A model generated the notes under the pieces. The model was not told the DNA's origin and did no database searches. It was given only the letters and a program-made list of their open reading frames with translations. Source: Microbacterium esteraromaticum (GTDB lineage Bacteria; Actinomycetota; Actinomycetes; Actinomycetales; Microbacteriaceae). From it: DNA of 34,244 nt. Shown one piece after another: positions 32,798 through 34,244 of the stretch. Positions within the stretch are counted from its first letter, which is position 1. Each line of letters opens with the position of its first letter. The position numbers and the translations under genes are program-made. The DNA is taken from assembly GCF_900163815.1 (NCBI RefSeq), contig NZ_FUKO01000013.1, positions 1 to 34,244 on the forward strand. Reading direction: 5' to 3'.

Positions 32798-34216
32798 GTG
32801 GGAAATTCGACGGAGAAAAAGGCGAAGCGGGCGCGCGGCGTGGTTGATACGCCGGCCGCCGTGGATTCGCTCAGCATCGAGCCGTATGTCGAGGGACTGA
32901 GCCGTTTCATCGCCGACTGTCAGACTCCCATGACGATTGCCGTGCAGGGTGACTGGGGCACAGGCAAGACCAACATGATGTTGCTGGCGGAGCGCGAGCT
33001 TGCGCCACACGGCCACTTTCGACTGTCCGATCCGCCGGAAGATGCCCCTGCGGTCAAAGCAACCACCCCGCATGGTGATCCGGCTTCGCCCATCTACACG
33101 ATCCGCTTCAACACGTGGCAGTACTCGCAATTCGATATGGCCAGCAGGCTCATCCCCAGCCTGCTGGAGAATATCGGCGCCCACCTGCTGCTTGCCGACC
33201 CTGGGCGCGGCAAGGGTGACAAACGCGCGGCATTTCTTCGCTCTCTGGTCCCGGTCGCATCCACTGCGGGCCTCAGCATTCTGAAGGCCGGGCTCGGTGC
33301 GGTTGGCCTCGCTCCTCTGGGGGTGATCGTCAACGACGTGCACTCCGCGTACGACGTATCCCGCGCTGACCGCGCAGTTACGGCTGAGGACACCGCAGCT
33401 GTACTCATGCAGGTGAAGGGCAAGTTCGCTGAGGCCGTCGAAGAGCTCGTGACCCCCGACGAGGCGGACTCGAAGGCGTCGCCGGGTCGGGTGGTCGTCT
33501 TCATCGACGATCTTGACCGTCTGGAACCACGCAAGGCCGTGGAATTGATGGAGGCGTTGAAGCTCTTCCTCGATGTTGAGCACTGCGTCTTCATCCTTGC
33601 CATCGACTTCGCTGTCGTCGAGCAGGGTGTCGGCGCTAAGTACGGCGCAGCGATGGATCGTGTGAAGGCACGATCATTTTTCGACAAGATCATTCAAGTT
33701 CCGTTTCAGATGCCAACGGCGGCATACCAAATTAGCGGACTGCTCGACGAACTCATCAAGAGCACGGGGCTTGCGCTGAAACCAGAGGACACGAAAACTT
33801 TCCTCGAACTGATTCAACTCTCGGTCGGCAGTAACCCCCGGTCAATCAAGCGGTTGATAAACACCTTCATGCTGCTTCGTGACATCGCCGGTATCGCGGA
33901 CCGCATCAAGAATGGAGAGGGTCGAATCGCTGAGGTTCGAAACAGTGAACTATTTGCGGTTCTTTGTCTGCAGACGGCCTATCCCGATGCCTATCTCGAT
34001 ATTTTGGAAAATGGTGGTGAGGATTCGGACCTTTTCAAGCACTATTTCTTAAACCTCGACTCGGAGGACGAAGCGCACCAAGAAGCACATCAGGCGGAGC
34101 AGGCCACAGTCGAGTGGGAGAAGAAGCTTGCTGAAGTAGGAATCGAGGCAACCGGCCATCGCTTCAGTCAGCTTGCCGCACGGATTGCTGGCTCTTCAGA
34201 GTTGAGGTGGGTCTGA
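32798..34216 (+). CDS. KAP family P-loop NTPase
   Basis: 472 aa, GTG start with GGGGAAAG upstream. Walker A is G-D-W-G-T-G-K-T (51-58), followed by the KAP-typical F-N-T-W-Q-Y. A hydrophobic Ala/Gly-rich insert (about 145-180) may contact the membrane. Walker B is V-V-F-I-D-D-L-D-R-L near 235. Then come S-N-P-R-S-I-K-R-L-I-N and an acidic tail. KAP proteins include the phage-exclusion protein PifA and have other membrane-associated roles, so defence is possible but not shown. Its composition is less GC-rich towards the end, and no partner gene is visible before the window ends. Confidence 0.85.
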   Translation: MGNSTEKKAKRARGVVDTPAAVDSLSIEPYVEGLSRFIADCQTPMTIAVQGDWGTGKTNMMLLAERELAPHGHFRLSDPPEDAPAVKATTPHGDPASPIYTIRFNTWQYSQFDMASRLIPSLLENIGAHLLLADPGRGKGDKRAAFLRSLVPVASTAGLSILKAGLGAVGLAPLGVIVNDVHSAYDVSRADRAVTAEDTAAVLMQVKGKFAEAVEELVTPDEADSKASPGRVVVFIDDLDRLEPRKAVELMEALKLFLDVEHCVFILAIDFAVVEQGVGAKYGAAMDRVKARSFFDKIIQVPFQMPTAAYQISGLLDELIKSTGLALKPEDTKTFLELIQLSVGSNPRSIKRLINTFMLLRDIAGIADRIKNGEGRIAEVRNSELFAVLCLQTAYPDAYLDILENGGEDSDLFKHYFLNLDSEDEAHQEAHQAEQATVEWEKKLAEVGIEATGHRFSQLAARIAGSSELRWV

Positions 34217-34244
34217 GGGGGCTGGGCGCGGTGGCGGGGTGAGT

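Overview
The window looks like a chromosome segment of a high-GC actinobacterium, most likely Microbacteriaceae and close to Microbacterium. Grounds: GC-rich codon use, a DUF222/HNH (13E12-type) protein, OpcA beside Zwf, the gene order tkt-tal-pgi-zwf-opcA-pgl, and several probable leaderless genes whose -10 box sits 6-7 bases before the start codon. The genus is inferred; no rRNA is present.

Region 1 (1 to about 11.16 kb) is accessory. Its core is a Tn5053/Tn402-type transposition module on the minus strand: tniA (DDE transposase), tniB (AAA+ ATPase), tniQ and tniR (serine resolvase), with a 28-bp resolvase-type crossover site between tniR and tniQ. Four 25-bp end sequences of the TGTCA...GAAG...CAC type lie at 73-97, 1950-1974, 6799-6823 and 11040-11064. 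The outer two also carry a second 19-bp repeat and sit inside longer inverted units of about 200 bp. Candidate cargo is a YtrA-type regulator with a membrane protein on the left. On the right are a secreted protein with a DUF6973-like domain, two lipoproteins, a membrane protein and an unknown soluble protein.

The most unusual feature lies at 8.6-11.0 kb. Three plus-strand genes are separated by a recurring 44-46 bp structured element (copies A-D), placed 24-27 bases after each stop codon. The 28-bp palindromic core of the element resembles the crossover site of the local TniR in length and half-site sequence. This gives a layout like an integron cassette array, but with no integron integrase and no canonical attC. 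A cassette system worked by a serine recombinase is my inference, not something the sequence proves.

Region 2 (11.2-32.75 kb) is mostly ordinary core genome: a DUF222/HNH protein, a P-loop kinase-like protein, a DsbA/FrnE-like protein, glutathione peroxidase, the overlapping set dus-dgt-dnaG, an ABC ATPase, tRNA-Asn with a strong terminator, a lipoprotein plus diaminopimelate dehydrogenase pair, peptide deformylase, a DMT/NIPA-like membrane protein, the six-gene pentose-phosphate operon and divergent ctaB (haem O synthase).

Region 3 (32.8 kb to the end) holds a KAP-family P-loop NTPase behind a perfect inverted repeat. It may begin another accessory or defence locus that continues outside the window.
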